Assembly: GCF_000498535.1 (NCBI RefSeq)
Contig: NZ_AVGG01000012.1
Coordinates: forward strand, 1 to 64,000
Direction of reading: 5' to 3'
Origin: Flavobacterium limnosediminis JC2902
GTDB taxonomy: Bacteria > Bacteroidota > Bacteroidia > Flavobacteriales > Flavobacteriaceae
DNA length: 64,000 bases
Shown: positions 25,518 through 33,941 of the stretch, in pieces
Layout of the letters: each line of letters starts with the position of its first letter
Numbering within the stretch: position 1 is the stretch's first letter
The notes under the pieces: model-generated
What the model was told of the DNA's origin: nothing
Database searches by the model: none
What the model saw: the letters and a program-made list of their open reading frames with translations, nothing else
Made by a program: the position numbers and the translations under genes

Positions 25518-26042
25518 ATGAACCCGAAACAACTTACCTCAGACGAATTCGCTCCTTATTACAAAACATACATTGATGCATTGAAAGATGACACTGATTT
25601 ATTGGATGAATTGGAAATCAGTCTGCATAAAACCATAAAGTTCGTTCAGGATATACCGATGGATAAATTTGATTATCGCTATGCGGAAGGAAAGTGGACA
25701 ATTAAAGAGATATTGCAACACATTATTGATGCAGAACGGGTTTTTGCTTATAGGGCTTTGCGTTTTTCAAGAAGTGATGAAACGCCGTTACCGGGTTTTG
25801 ATGAAAATAAGTATGCGGAAGTAGTCAATCCGACAGCCAACAAGCGTCATTTAAAAGATCTGCTTACCGAACTGACTGCTGTGCGCCACGCAACCATAAC
25901 ACTTTTCAAAAGTTTCACGGAAGAGGATTTGCTGAAAAAGGGAATCGCTTCAAATAACCCGATGTCGGTTAGGGCAGTTGGTTTTATTATTATTGGGCAC
26001 CAAAATCATCATTTGGCTGTTTTTAAAGAGAGGTATTTATAA
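25518..26042 (+). CDS. DinB family protein
   Basis: This 174-residue four-helix-bundle protein of the DinB/YfiT type has the metal-site histidines in the expected places: KWTIKEILQHIIDAERVFAYRA near residues 58-80 and GFIIIGHQNHHLAVFKERY at the C terminus. Many members are metal-dependent thiol-transferases or bacillithiol-S-transferase-like enzymes, but the role of this one is unknown. It ends at a shared bidirectional terminator with the acidic protein gene. Confidence 0.88.
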   Translation: MNPKQLTSDEFAPYYKTYIDALKDDTDLLDELEISLHKTIKFVQDIPMDKFDYRYAEGKWTIKEILQHIIDAERVFAYRALRFSRSDETPLPGFDENKYAEVVNPTANKRHLKDLLTELTAVRHATITLFKSFTEEDLLKKGIASNNPMSVRAVGFIIIGHQNHHLAVFKERYL

Positions 26043-26046
26043 AATA

Positions 26047-26076
26047 AAAGAGGAACCCGTCGAGTTCCTCTTTTTG
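26047..26076. terminator. Bidirectional terminator (dinB / acidic protein)
   Basis: AAGAGGAAC pairs with GTTCCTCTT across a short loop, with A-rich and T-rich flanks. Both convergent genes end within 10 bp of it. Confidence 0.8.
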
Positions 26077-26079
26077 TAT

Positions 26080-26436
26080 TTAATCTTCTTCGTCTGTGTC
26101 GTCTTCGTCAACAGGTTCGTCATTTTTATCATCATCTTCTTCATCATCAGCATCGTCTTCGATAGCCAATTCTTTTAATGCGTCTAATGAATCTTCTCCT
26201 GCATCGATGTCTTCATCATCTTCGTCAAAATTCTCAATTCTGTCAGCCAATTTCATGCTTACTTTCACTAAGTAGATAGTGTCTTCTGTACGTACTTCCA
26301 CTGCTTCAATAGTCTCATTCTTAGCGTTTTTAAAACGGACAATATCAGAATCATCATATCCGTCAGGAAACTTCTCAACCAATAAGGTTAAGATCTCATT
26401 CGTTAATTTAGCGTAATCTACAATTACTCTTTTCAT
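26080..26436 (-). CDS. Small protein with long acidic tail, function unknown
   Basis: This 118-residue protein has an ordered N-terminal half (MKRVIVDYAKLTNEILTLLV, with VRTEDTIYLVKVSMKLAD). Its second half is dominated by D and E (ENFDEDDEDIDAGED, DDADDEEDDDKNDE). It is common in Flavobacteria, where it is sometimes mislabelled as DNA primase; it has no primase motifs. The acidic tail may make it a DNA mimic or chaperone-like factor, but nothing in the sequence proves that. Confidence 0.75.
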   Translation of the reverse strand: MKRVIVDYAKLTNEILTLLVEKFPDGYDDSDIVRFKNAKNETIEAVEVRTEDTIYLVKVSMKLADRIENFDEDDEDIDAGEDSLDALKELAIEDDADDEEDDDKNDEPVDEDDTDEED

Positions 26437-26522
26437 TCGTTGTGTTTTAATCTTTGTATATGCTCAAATGTAATATCCTAAATTGTATTTTTCAAATAAA
26501 AAATCACTTTTTTTTCAAAAAA

Positions 26523-27497
26523 TTACCATCCTAAAATGTAGGCAAACATCAATGGTGCCACGATGGTAGCATCTGATTCCACAATGAATTTAGGCGTAGT
26601 TATGTCTAATTTACCCCATGTGATTTTTTCATTCGGAACGGCTCCTGAATACGAACCGTAACTTGTAGTCGAATCGGAAATCTGACAGAAATAGCTCCAA
26701 AACGGAACATCGTGCATTTCCATATCCTGATACAACATCGGAACCACACAAATAGGAAAATCACCTGCAATACCACCACCAATCTGGAAGAAACCGATTC
26801 CTTTCCCGGCACAGTTTTTAGGGTACCAGTCTGCTAACCACATCATGTATTCGATTCCGCTTTTCATTGTAGTGGCCTTGAATTCGCCTTTGATACAGTA
26901 AGAAGAGAAAATATTCCCCATAGTACTGTCTTCCCAGCCTGGAACTACAATCGGAAGGTTTTTTTCTGCAGCAGCCACCATCCATGAATCTTTAGGATCA
27001 ATTTCATAATATTGTTCCAATACGCCAGAATTGATCATTTGGTACATGAACTCATGCGGGAAATAACGCTCTCCTTTAGAATCCGCATTATTCCAGATGT
27101 TAAATAAATGCGATTGTAAACGACGGAAAGCTTCTTCTTCCGGAATACAAGTATCGGTTACACGATTATAATGATTTTCCAATAAATCCCATTCTTCCTG
27201 CGGACTCAAATCACGGTAATTCGGAACTCTTTTGTAAGAGTTGTGTGCAACAAGGTTCATGATATCTTCTTCAAGATTGGCCCCTGTACAGGAAATGATG
27301 TGTACCTTATCCTGACGAATCATTTCGGCTAATGATTTTCCAAGCTCGGCAGTACTCATGGCACCGGCAAGTGTAATCATCATTTTTCCGTTGTCTAATA
27401 AATGCTCCTCATATCCTTTTGCCGCATCTACAAGTGCTGCAGAGTTAAAATGAAGATAATGTTTTTCAATAAACTGACTGATAGGTCCTTTACTCAT
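26523..27497 (-). CDS. Deoxyhypusine-synthase-like enzyme
   Basis: This 324-residue protein belongs to the deoxyhypusine synthase family. NAD-binding phrases ITLAGAMSTAELG and IISCTGANLEEDIMN are present, and the catalytic lysine region reads SGAVPNEKITWGKL, close to the eukaryotic SGARPDEAVSWGK. Bacteria lack eIF5A, so the family must act on another amine acceptor; spermidine or homospermidine synthesis has been suggested for relatives. The gene lies 18 bp after an arginine decarboxylase gene, which fits an alternative polyamine pathway from arginine via agmatine. The exact product is not known. Confidence 0.8.
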   Translation of the reverse strand: MSKGPISQFIEKHYLHFNSAALVDAAKGYEEHLLDNGKMMITLAGAMSTAELGKSLAEMIRQDKVHIISCTGANLEEDIMNLVAHNSYKRVPNYRDLSPQEEWDLLENHYNRVTDTCIPEEEAFRRLQSHLFNIWNNADSKGERYFPHEFMYQMINSGVLEQYYEIDPKDSWMVAAAEKNLPIVVPGWEDSTMGNIFSSYCIKGEFKATTMKSGIEYMMWLADWYPKNCAGKGIGFFQIGGGIAGDFPICVVPMLYQDMEMHDVPFWSYFCQISDSTTSYGSYSGAVPNEKITWGKLDITTPKFIVESDATIVAPLMFAYILGW

Positions 27498-27515
27498 TTT
27501 GGTTCTGTTATGAAA

Positions 27516-28919
27516 TTATTTTTTCTTGTTGTATCCTAAGATTTCTAATACTTCTTCGACTCTTTGCTGTTCTGAGAAAACTTCAGTAGCAAAAATTCCA
27601 TTTTTATCTTTATCAATAAGAATGTGTTTCGGTTGCGGTAAAATACAGTGGCTCAAACCGCCAAATCCACCAATGGTTTCCTGGTAAGCTCCAGTATTGA
27701 AGAAACCGATATATAGCGGTTTTTCTTTATTGTATTTTGGCAGATATACCGCATTCATGTGTTGTTCTGAATTGTAGTAATCATCACCATCACAAGTTAA
27801 TCCTCCTAAAAGTACGCGCTCATAAGTGTCATTCCATCTGTTTACAGCCATCATAACGAAACGTTTGTTGATAGCCCAGGTGTCCGGTAAAGTTGTGATG
27901 AAGGAAGAATCAATCATGTTCCAGTTTTCACGGTCATTTTGTTTCTTCTGATATAAAACCTGATACAAAGCGCCCCCGGATTCTCCAACGGTAAAAGATC
28001 CGAATTCGGTAAAGATGTGTGGAACCGGAACTTCGGCTTCATCACAGGCAATTTTAATCTGATTCAAAATTTCGTCAACCATGTATTGGTAATCATAATC
28101 AAAAGCCAATGAATTTTTGATTGGGAAACCACCACCGATATTTAAACTGTCAAGTGTAGGGCATTCTTTTTTCAGAGCAATGTACACTTTCATACATTTT
28201 AATAACTCATTCCAGTAGTAAGCCGTATCACGAATACCGGCATTAATAAAGAAGTGAAGCATTTTTAATTCCACTTTCTTATTGTCCTGGATTTGTTTAC
28301 GGTAAAACGGAACAATGTCTTTGTAACCAATCCCTAAACGAGAAGTGTAAAACTCGAATTTAGGTTCTTCCTCAGCCGCAATACGGATTCCGATTTTGAA
28401 TTTGCCTTCAATTTGCTCCTGTAATAAATCCAATTCTTCAAAATTGTCAATTACGGGAACGGTATTTTTATGTCCGTTGTTGATTAAACGCGCAATGTTT
28501 GTAACGTATTGATCACGTTTGAACCCGTTACATACAACAAACGTGTTTTTATTGATTTTTCCTTCCTCCATTAAGCGCTCAATGATATCAATATCAAATG
28601 CAGAAGAAGTTTCAAGATGGATATTATTTTTTAAAGCCTCGTTAAGAATAAATTCGAAATGAGAACTTTTGGTACAATAGCAGTAATAATACTTAGCCTC
28701 ATAATGGTGTTTTTCCATCGCATTTCTAAACCACATTTTGGCTTTATTAATGTTCTCGGAAATTTTAGGTAAGTAAGTGAATTTTAACGGAGTACCGTAT
28801 TGTTCTACTAATTTCATTAGGTCGATTCCATGAAATTGCAGATTGTCTTTATTTAAAGTGAATTCTTCCTGAGGAAAATAGAATGTTTGATTGATTAAGT
28901 CGTAATATTTAGTATTCAT
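27516..28919 (-). CDS. speA: Arginine decarboxylase (PLP fold III)
   Basis: This 467-residue decarboxylase has the alanine-racemase-like PLP fold. The PLP lysine region is YYYCYCTKSSHFEFIL near residue 80. The glycine loop is SLNIGGGFPIK near residue 252, and the C-terminal catalytic part is VLLGGLTCDGDDYYNSEQ. It is shorter than the 658-residue E. coli SpeA and belongs to the shorter group common in Bacteroidota. It should convert arginine to agmatine and CO2. It is followed 18 bp downstream by the deoxyhypusine-synthase-like gene, so both work in polyamine synthesis. No agmatinase gene is visible in the window. Confidence 0.85.
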   Translation of the reverse strand: MNTKYYDLINQTFYFPQEEFTLNKDNLQFHGIDLMKLVEQYGTPLKFTYLPKISENINKAKMWFRNAMEKHHYEAKYYYCYCTKSSHFEFILNEALKNNIHLETSSAFDIDIIERLMEEGKINKNTFVVCNGFKRDQYVTNIARLINNGHKNTVPVIDNFEELDLLQEQIEGKFKIGIRIAAEEEPKFEFYTSRLGIGYKDIVPFYRKQIQDNKKVELKMLHFFINAGIRDTAYYWNELLKCMKVYIALKKECPTLDSLNIGGGFPIKNSLAFDYDYQYMVDEILNQIKIACDEAEVPVPHIFTEFGSFTVGESGGALYQVLYQKKQNDRENWNMIDSSFITTLPDTWAINKRFVMMAVNRWNDTYERVLLGGLTCDGDDYYNSEQHMNAVYLPKYNKEKPLYIGFFNTGAYQETIGGFGGLSHCILPQPKHILIDKDKNGIFATEVFSEQQRVEEVLEILGYNKKK

Positions 28920-28977
28920 CTGAATAATAGGTTGTTAGATTATAAAATTACTATTTTTTATTAAAACAACTTACTTT

Positions 28978-29157
28978 TCAAACCCTAATATTTGCGTATA
29001 CTATCTGAAGTTCATCATGTAGTGGATTGGTAAATTCAAAAACATCAAAATTCTGAATACTTTTCACGGAAAAAACAATACGCTGCAAACGCAACAGTAG
29101 TCTGCTTTGTCTGTTGTTTCTGTCGGAACGGAATTGTGTATTCTGTGTTTTTTTCAT
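28978..29157 (-). CDS. Small basic ORF upstream of arginine decarboxylase
   Basis: A 59-codon frame from ATG 29157 to TGA 28978 encodes MKKTQNTQFRSDRNNRQSRL... with seven arginines, six of them in the first 26 residues, ending QIVYANIRV. It precedes the arginine decarboxylase gene by 59 bp on the same strand. It could be a real small protein, a regulatory leader peptide, or chance. No family is recognised, and only its position and arginine content make it notable. Confidence 0.35.
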   Translation of the reverse strand: MKKTQNTQFRSDRNNRQSRLLLRLQRIVFSVKSIQNFDVFEFTNPLHDELQIVYANIRV

Positions 29158-29213
29158 TGGCGCAAATGTAGAAAATAATAAAGCGTATTAAAAAAGATTT
29201 TTATAAAAAAATA

Positions 29214-30281
29214 TTAGATTTTATAATCTGCAAAAGCCTTAAAAATAAGCTCATCCGACACAGATTGATTGATTTTTACATCTCCGATTCCGTCTAAGAG
29301 TGCAAACTGTACTTTTCCGAATTCATTTTTCTTGTCGTGAATAAGTAAGGTTATGATTTGTTCGATATCCTTCTGTGTGAATTCAACCACGCCGTACATC
29401 GCAAGGATAACCGATTTAATCTCGTGATATTCCTCTTTTGAAATTAATTCTTTTTCCATCGAAATATAACTTTCCAAAATCATTCCGACAGCGATTGCTT
29501 CTCCGTGAAGCAGCGTGATTTTTTCTTCGTTTTCCAGAAAATAGCTTTCGATGCCATGACCTAATGTGTGTCCGAAATTAAGTGCTTTACGAATACCGTT
29601 TTCGGTAGGATCCTGTGAAACGACATTGTTTTTTATATGAACTGATTCATAAATTAAACCATCCAGATCCTCTGTATCTAAGTTATTTAGATTTTTAAAT
29701 TTGTTCCAATAAGACTTATCCCGAATCAATCCGTGTTTCAACATTTCCGCCAAACCCGAACGCATTTCATTTTGCGGCAAGGTTGCTAAAAACTGTGTAT
29801 CAATCAGAACAGCTTTCGGAGTGGTAATGGTTCCGATCTGGTTTTTCAGATTCCCTAAATCGACTCCGTTTTTACCGCCAATGGAAGCATCAACCATCGC
29901 CAAAAGGGTAGTGGGTACATTTATGTATTCAACACCTCTTTTGAATGTGGAAGCCACAAATCCGCCCAAATCGGTAACAACGCCACCGCCCAGATTAATA
30001 ATGATACTTTTTCGATCTGCTCCAAGTTCGGTCAAAGCCGACCATATTTCAAAACAGGTTTCAATATTTTTAAACTCTTCACCCGATTCGAATTCGATAA
30101 TTTCAAGCGGAACTTCAGTGGCTAAATTCGCAAGGAAATTAGGCAGGCAGTAATCACTTGTTTTACTGTCAACAATGATGATTAATTTTGAATAAACGTC
30201 CGGATGAAGCGTCGTACTTAAATAAGTATAAATAGAATCATTGAAATAAACCGAATATCCGTTGGCGTTTATGGTGTGCAT
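29214..30281 (-). CDS. aroB: 3-dehydroquinate synthase
   Basis: This 355-residue enzyme converts DAHP to 3-dehydroquinate in the shikimate pathway. NAD-binding and active-site motifs are INLGGGVVTDLGGFVASTF, NVPTTLLAMVDASIGGKNGV and GTITTPKAVLIDTQFLATLP. Zinc ligands lie in SGLAEMLKHGLI and NFGHTLGHGIE. Length is normal. It stands alone, divergent from proline dehydrogenase. Confidence 0.96.
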   Translation of the reverse strand: MHTINANGYSVYFNDSIYTYLSTTLHPDVYSKLIIIVDSKTSDYCLPNFLANLATEVPLEIIEFESGEEFKNIETCFEIWSALTELGADRKSIIINLGGGVVTDLGGFVASTFKRGVEYINVPTTLLAMVDASIGGKNGVDLGNLKNQIGTITTPKAVLIDTQFLATLPQNEMRSGLAEMLKHGLIRDKSYWNKFKNLNNLDTEDLDGLIYESVHIKNNVVSQDPTENGIRKALNFGHTLGHGIESYFLENEEKITLLHGEAIAVGMILESYISMEKELISKEEYHEIKSVILAMYGVVEFTQKDIEQIITLLIHDKKNEFGKVQFALLDGIGDVKINQSVSDELIFKAFADYKI

Positions 30282-30350
30282 TTTTTTTCAATTATTGTTA
30301 AAGGAAGAGCAAAATAAGGTATTTTTTATCAATTATTCTCAAACCCTGCG

Positions 30351-30358
30351 TATATTTG
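30351..30358 (+). promoter_or_regulatory. -7 element of proline dehydrogenase promoter
   Basis: TATATTTG matches TAnnTTTG and lies 22 bp before the start codon. No TTG at the right distance was seen. Confidence 0.45.
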
Positions 30359-30380
30359 TAAGCCGAATTATAAATATACC

Positions 30381-31547
30381 ATGGAAAAAATATTCAACAA
30401 TACGCAAGTAGCCTTTTCATTAAAAAATAACAGGGAATTAAACAGGGCTCATTTTCTTTTTAAAATGATTGGAAACCCATCATTAGTGAAAATAGGAACT
30501 TCGTTAACCAATTTTGCTCTAAATTTTCATCTTCCGGTAGAGGGAATTATCAGAAGTACCGTTTTTGATCATTTTTGTGGTGGTGTCAGCGAAAATGACT
30601 GTCTAAAAGTAGTCGATAATATGTATACCAAAAGAGTTTCTTCCGTTCTGGATTATTCTGTGGAAGGAAAAGAAGAAGAGGCTCAATTTGATGCCGCTTT
30701 GGAAATGACTTTAAAAACCATTGATTTTGCCAAAGCGAAAGAAGCGATTCCTTTTGCAGTTTTCAAACCAACCGGTATGGGGCGTATTGCTCTGTATGAA
30801 AAAATAGGAGAGAAGAAAGAGCTGACGGAAGCGGAAAAAACAGAATGGAACAGGATTGTATCCCGTTTTGAAACTATCTGTAAAACAGCTTTTGAGAAAG
30901 ATGTGATGATACTGATTGACGCCGAAGAAAGCTGGATGCAGGAAGCTGCTGATGATTTGGTTACCGACATGATGCGTAAATACAACAAAAGCAAAGCTTT
31001 GATTTTTAACACATTACAGATGTACCGTTGGGATCGTTTGGATTATCTTAAAAAATTAAACGAACAAGCAAAAGCTGAAGGTTTTCATATCGGAATGAAA
31101 GTGGTACGTGGTGCTTATATGGAAAAAGAAGCCGACAGGGCAAAGGAAAAAGGTTATAAGAATCCGATTTGTGCTTCGAAACAGGCTACCGATGATAATT
31201 ACGACGCTTGTATCGCTTATATGATGGAAAATATCAGTACGATGGCCATTTTTGCAGGAACTCACAATGAATTGAGCTCGTATAAGTTAATGGAATTGAT
31301 GAATCAGAAAGGAATATCTAAAAACGATAATCGCATCTGGTTCGGTCAGTTGTATGGTATGAGTGATAACATCAGTTACAATTTAGCGGAAAACGGCTAT
31401 AATGTTGCAAAATACCTGCCTTTCGGTCCGGTTCGTGATGTAATGCCGTACCTTATCCGTCGTGCTCAGGAAAATACTTCTGTTGCCGGACAAACCGGAA
31501 GAGAGCTGATGCTTCTGGAAACCGAAAAGAAAAGAAGAAAATTATAA
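30381..31547 (+). CDS. Proline dehydrogenase
   Basis: This 388-residue FAD enzyme oxidises proline to pyrroline-5-carboxylate. Motifs of the PutA proline-dehydrogenase barrel are AVFKPTGMGRIALYEKI, ILIDAEESWMQ, IFNTLQMYRWDRLDYL, GMKVVRGAYMEKEA and the C-terminal YLPFGPVRDVMPYLIRRAQE followed by NTS. The P5C dehydrogenase half is absent, so it is a monofunctional enzyme. A -7 box lies before it and an intrinsic terminator directly after. Confidence 0.93.
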   Translation: MEKIFNNTQVAFSLKNNRELNRAHFLFKMIGNPSLVKIGTSLTNFALNFHLPVEGIIRSTVFDHFCGGVSENDCLKVVDNMYTKRVSSVLDYSVEGKEEEAQFDAALEMTLKTIDFAKAKEAIPFAVFKPTGMGRIALYEKIGEKKELTEAEKTEWNRIVSRFETICKTAFEKDVMILIDAEESWMQEAADDLVTDMMRKYNKSKALIFNTLQMYRWDRLDYLKKLNEQAKAEGFHIGMKVVRGAYMEKEADRAKEKGYKNPICASKQATDDNYDACIAYMMENISTMAIFAGTHNELSSYKLMELMNQKGISKNDNRIWFGQLYGMSDNISYNLAENGYNVAKYLPFGPVRDVMPYLIRRAQENTSVAGQTGRELMLLETEKKRRKL

Positions 31548-31555
31548 GAATACTG

Positions 31556-31583
31556 AAAAACTCCGAAGCGATTCGGAGTTTTT
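31556..31583 (+). terminator. Bidirectional terminator after proline dehydrogenase
   Basis: AACTCCGAA pairs with TTCGGAGTT across GCGA, followed by six T; an A run on the left side allows use from the opposite strand, where the small membrane protein gene ends. Confidence 0.85.
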
Positions 31584-31587
31584 TATT

Positions 31588-31857
31588 TTAAAGATAATTG
31601 AACATCATTAACAAAATGATCGGAAAAACAAAGATGTTAATTCCCAGCATCACATAGTTGCTGATGTTCATTTTTTGCAATCCTAAATTAATCAGGTACA
31701 AAATGCCTGTTAACACTACTAAATAGAAGATAAATACCAGCCAGTTTCCAATGTTGGTCATCCATCTGAAGTCGTAATATCCTTCATCAATAAAGAATAA
31801 AAGCTGAGAAATTAAAAATGAATTAACAGCTGCGTGGCCTAGAGGTTTATTATTCAT
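31588..31857 (-). CDS. Small membrane protein, unknown
   Basis: This 89-residue protein has about three hydrophobic segments (LISQLLFFIDEGYYDF, LVFIFYLVVLTGILYLINLG, YVMLGINIFVFPIILLMMF). It starts MNNKPLGHAAVNSFL. It resembles short uncharacterised membrane proteins of Flavobacteria; I recognise no domain. It ends at the terminator shared with proline dehydrogenase. Confidence 0.7.
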   Translation of the reverse strand: MNNKPLGHAAVNSFLISQLLFFIDEGYYDFRWMTNIGNWLVFIFYLVVLTGILYLINLGLQKMNISNYVMLGINIFVFPIILLMMFNYL

Positions 31858-31905
31858 CAGTATTGTTTTTTGAATACTAACGGAAATTACATAAAATTAG
31901 TGCAT

Positions 31906-31932
31906 AAAAAAAGCACCTCAATTAAAGTGCTT
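31906..31932 (-). terminator. Minus-strand terminator with no upstream gene
   Basis: On the minus strand AAGCAC pairs with GTGCTT across a ten-base loop and is followed by seven T. No minus-strand gene lies to its right before the tRNA terminator. It may be a remnant of a gene displaced by the foreign monooxygenase or may end a small RNA. Confidence 0.5.
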
Positions 31933-32144
31933 AAAATGGTGGTTTTTAAGAACCTTTTTTGCAAACCATTTTTTGCAGGATTTGAAGAAAATTTCAATAA
32001 AATAGCCTTGAGAAATCCTTTCTATTTCAATTTGAAAAAAGTAGTTTTGCAACGCTAATTTTTTGTCTTAAACTTACGCTACTGTCACAAGCGGCAAAGC
32101 GCGCTGAAAAATATAAATTTCTGACGTTAAATTATATAGAAGTA

Positions 32145-32240
32145 ATGAAAGTCATAATCGCTATTTTGCTCTTAGGCTCGTCATCAACCGGAACAGCTGA
32201 GTTTTTTCCTATAAAGAGTAGTAAGGATCAAGTTAAATAA
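32145..32240 (+). CDS. 31-residue signal-peptide-like ORF coupled to the monooxygenase
   Basis: ATG 32145 opens a frame encoding MKVIIAILLLGSSSTGTAEF followed by a charged tail. Its TAA directly precedes the ATG of the monooxygenase. The hydrophobic start resembles a secretion signal. It may be a leader peptide or a truncated remnant of an adjoining gene; no homologue is recognised. Confidence 0.35.
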   Translation: MKVIIAILLLGSSSTGTAEFFPIKSSKDQVK

Positions 32241-33710
32241 ATGGAAGTGAAAAAAGCGGAAAATGAAAGAGTAAACTGGACTATTTGTCCCGAATGTCTG
32301 GGACGCGGCAAAAAAAGTCAAAGGCTGAACAAGAAAGTGCGACTCCGCTACCAGATAGCACTCGATCAGTTTGAAAAAACGAAAGGCGAAGGAACAGCTC
32401 CAGTTCGTCCTAAGGCTCATCAATCCTTATGTTTGGACTGTACCGGATCCGGACTACTGTCTTCAGTCAGCCATCCTATAACAGATAATGAAAACTATCC
32501 GCACGTTGCTATTATTGGCGCTGGTATAGGAGGAGTGGCGCTGGCTGTGGCTTGTTTGCACCGCGGAATCCCCTTTACTCTTTATGAGCGTGATAACAAC
32601 TTCAATGCCCGATCTCAGGGTTACGGACTCACTTTACAACAAGCTAGTAAAGCGATCGAGGGTTTGGGGATTTTCTCGTTAGAAGAAGAAGTGATTTCAA
32701 CAAGGCATGTGGTTCATACTACAGAAGGAAAAGTGATCGGTGAATGGGGTATCAGAAAGTGGATGCAGTCAGATGCGAAAAAGTCTCCGAAACGTACAAA
32801 TGTGCATATCGCAAGGCAATCTTTGCGTTTAGCCTTACTTGAGCAACTCGGCGGACATGATGCGGTACAGTGGGGACACCAGTTAATAGATTTTAAGGAA
32901 TGTGAGGGCGAGGGTGAAGGAGTTGATCTGACCTTTCAAGTGAACGGGGAGATAAAGAGCGCCAAGGCGGATCTTGTGGTTGGAGCCGATGGTATCCGCA
33001 GTTCGGTGAGGAGGTTGTTGATTGGTGAGAATATTACCCCTTTACGTTACTTGGGCTGTATTGTGATATTAGGTATTTGTCCTTTGAAAGCTCTCGGAGA
33101 TCTTAATACTACTTTATTGGACTCAGCCACTGTATTTCAAACCGCCAATGGCAATGAGCGGATCTACATGATGCCTTATACTTCAGACTCGGTGATGTGG
33201 CAACTTAGCTTTCCAATGCCTGAAAAAGAGGCTAAGGCGTTAAGTGCCAAAGGACCTCAAGCACTCAAGGAAGAGGCTTGTCGCAGAACGCAGTGGCATG
33301 ATCCCGTCCCTCAGATTTTAGCGGCGACTATGGAAGCTCAGATTTCTGGCTATCCCGTGTATGACCGAGAATTACTCAAGTCAGAATTGTTGGAGAAAGG
33401 GGGTCAAGTGACTCTGATCGGAGATGCAGCTCACCCAATGAGTCCATTCAAAGGACAGGGTGCGAATCAAGCGCTACTGGATGCGCTCACGCTGGCAAGA
33501 GGAATATCAAAAGGATGTAAATCATTATCTCACTGGAGAAAAGTTGGAGTGAGGGAAAGTGTATTAACTGAGTTTGAATCTGAAATGCTAGAGCGTAGTG
33601 CCACTAAAGTAAAAGATTCTGCAGAGGCCGCACAGTTCTTACATTCCGAAATTGTGCTTCATGAGGGCGATGAGCCGAGAGGACGATGTCTCAAGAAAAA
33701 AGAGACATAA
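32241..33710 (+). CDS. FAD-dependent monooxygenase with N-terminal DnaJ-like zinc module
   Basis: This 489-residue protein joins two parts. Residues 17-75 hold two CxxCxGxG motifs (CPECLGRGKK and CLDCTGSG), the zinc-binding pattern of DnaJ. From about residue 87 comes a PHBH-type flavoprotein monooxygenase: the FAD-binding VAIIGAGIGGVALAVACLHRG, the DG motif VVGADGIRSSVRR, and the GD motif VTLIGDAAHPMSPFKGQGAN. The substrate is unknown. Base composition is clearly different from its neighbours: one 60-base line counted 53% G+C. It stands alone, just beyond the 3' end of tRNA-Val, so horizontal transfer is likely. Similar fused proteins occur, as I recall, in gammaproteobacteria such as Shewanella and Vibrio. 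Confidence 0.85.
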   Translation: MEVKKAENERVNWTICPECLGRGKKSQRLNKKVRLRYQIALDQFEKTKGEGTAPVRPKAHQSLCLDCTGSGLLSSVSHPITDNENYPHVAIIGAGIGGVALAVACLHRGIPFTLYERDNNFNARSQGYGLTLQQASKAIEGLGIFSLEEEVISTRHVVHTTEGKVIGEWGIRKWMQSDAKKSPKRTNVHIARQSLRLALLEQLGGHDAVQWGHQLIDFKECEGEGEGVDLTFQVNGEIKSAKADLVVGADGIRSSVRRLLIGENITPLRYLGCIVILGICPLKALGDLNTTLLDSATVFQTANGNERIYMMPYTSDSVMWQLSFPMPEKEAKALSAKGPQALKEEACRRTQWHDPVPQILAATMEAQISGYPVYDRELLKSELLEKGGQVTLIGDAAHPMSPFKGQGANQALLDALTLARGISKGCKSLSHWRKVGVRESVLTEFESEMLERSATKVKDSAEAAQFLHSEIVLHEGDEPRGRCLKKKET

Positions 33711-33820
33711 AAACAACTTAAATAGTTAGTTATAAACGATACCAAAAAAGCGTATAAAACGAATTAATACTAAAAGTTGTGGGGAAAATTAAAATATTGA
33801 TCAAATAAGTTTCGAGCCAA

Positions 33821-33856
33821 AAAAAAACTCCAAAATCAAATGATTTTGGAGTTTTG
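33821..33856 (-). terminator. Terminator after tRNA-Val
   Basis: On the minus strand AAAACTCCAAAATCA pairs with TGATTTTGGAGTTTT around a one-base centre, with a T-rich run after it. It lies a few bases past the tRNA 3' end. A T-rich end on the other side also lets it serve the plus strand. Confidence 0.85.
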
Positions 33857-33863
33857 TAATTTT

Positions 33864-33941
33864 TGGTGGGCGATGAGGGGTTCGAACCCCCGACCCCCTC
33901 GGTGTAAACGAGGTGCTCTGAACCAGCTGAGCTAATCGCCC
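33864..33941 (-). tRNA. tRNA-Val (anticodon TAC)
   Basis: The minus strand reads GGGCGATTAGCTCAGCTGG at the 5' end, with a D arm, an anticodon stem CCTCG/CGAGG around TTTACAC (anticodon TAC), a TPsiC loop GGTTCGAACC, and an acceptor closing GGGCGAT/ATCGCCC. A CCA end is encoded. All arms pair. It reads valine codons GTA and probably GTG. Confidence 0.97.

Noticed and set aside
31870..32058. 62-codon plus-strand frame in the gap before the monooxygenase
   Set aside because: No family-like sequence, and it covers a minus-strand terminator; more likely chance.
31860..33941. Integrated island with duplicated tRNA-Val end
   Set aside because: The foreign gene abuts the tRNA 3' side, but no second copy of the tRNA end (TGGTGGGCGATGAGGGG) and no integrase could be found.
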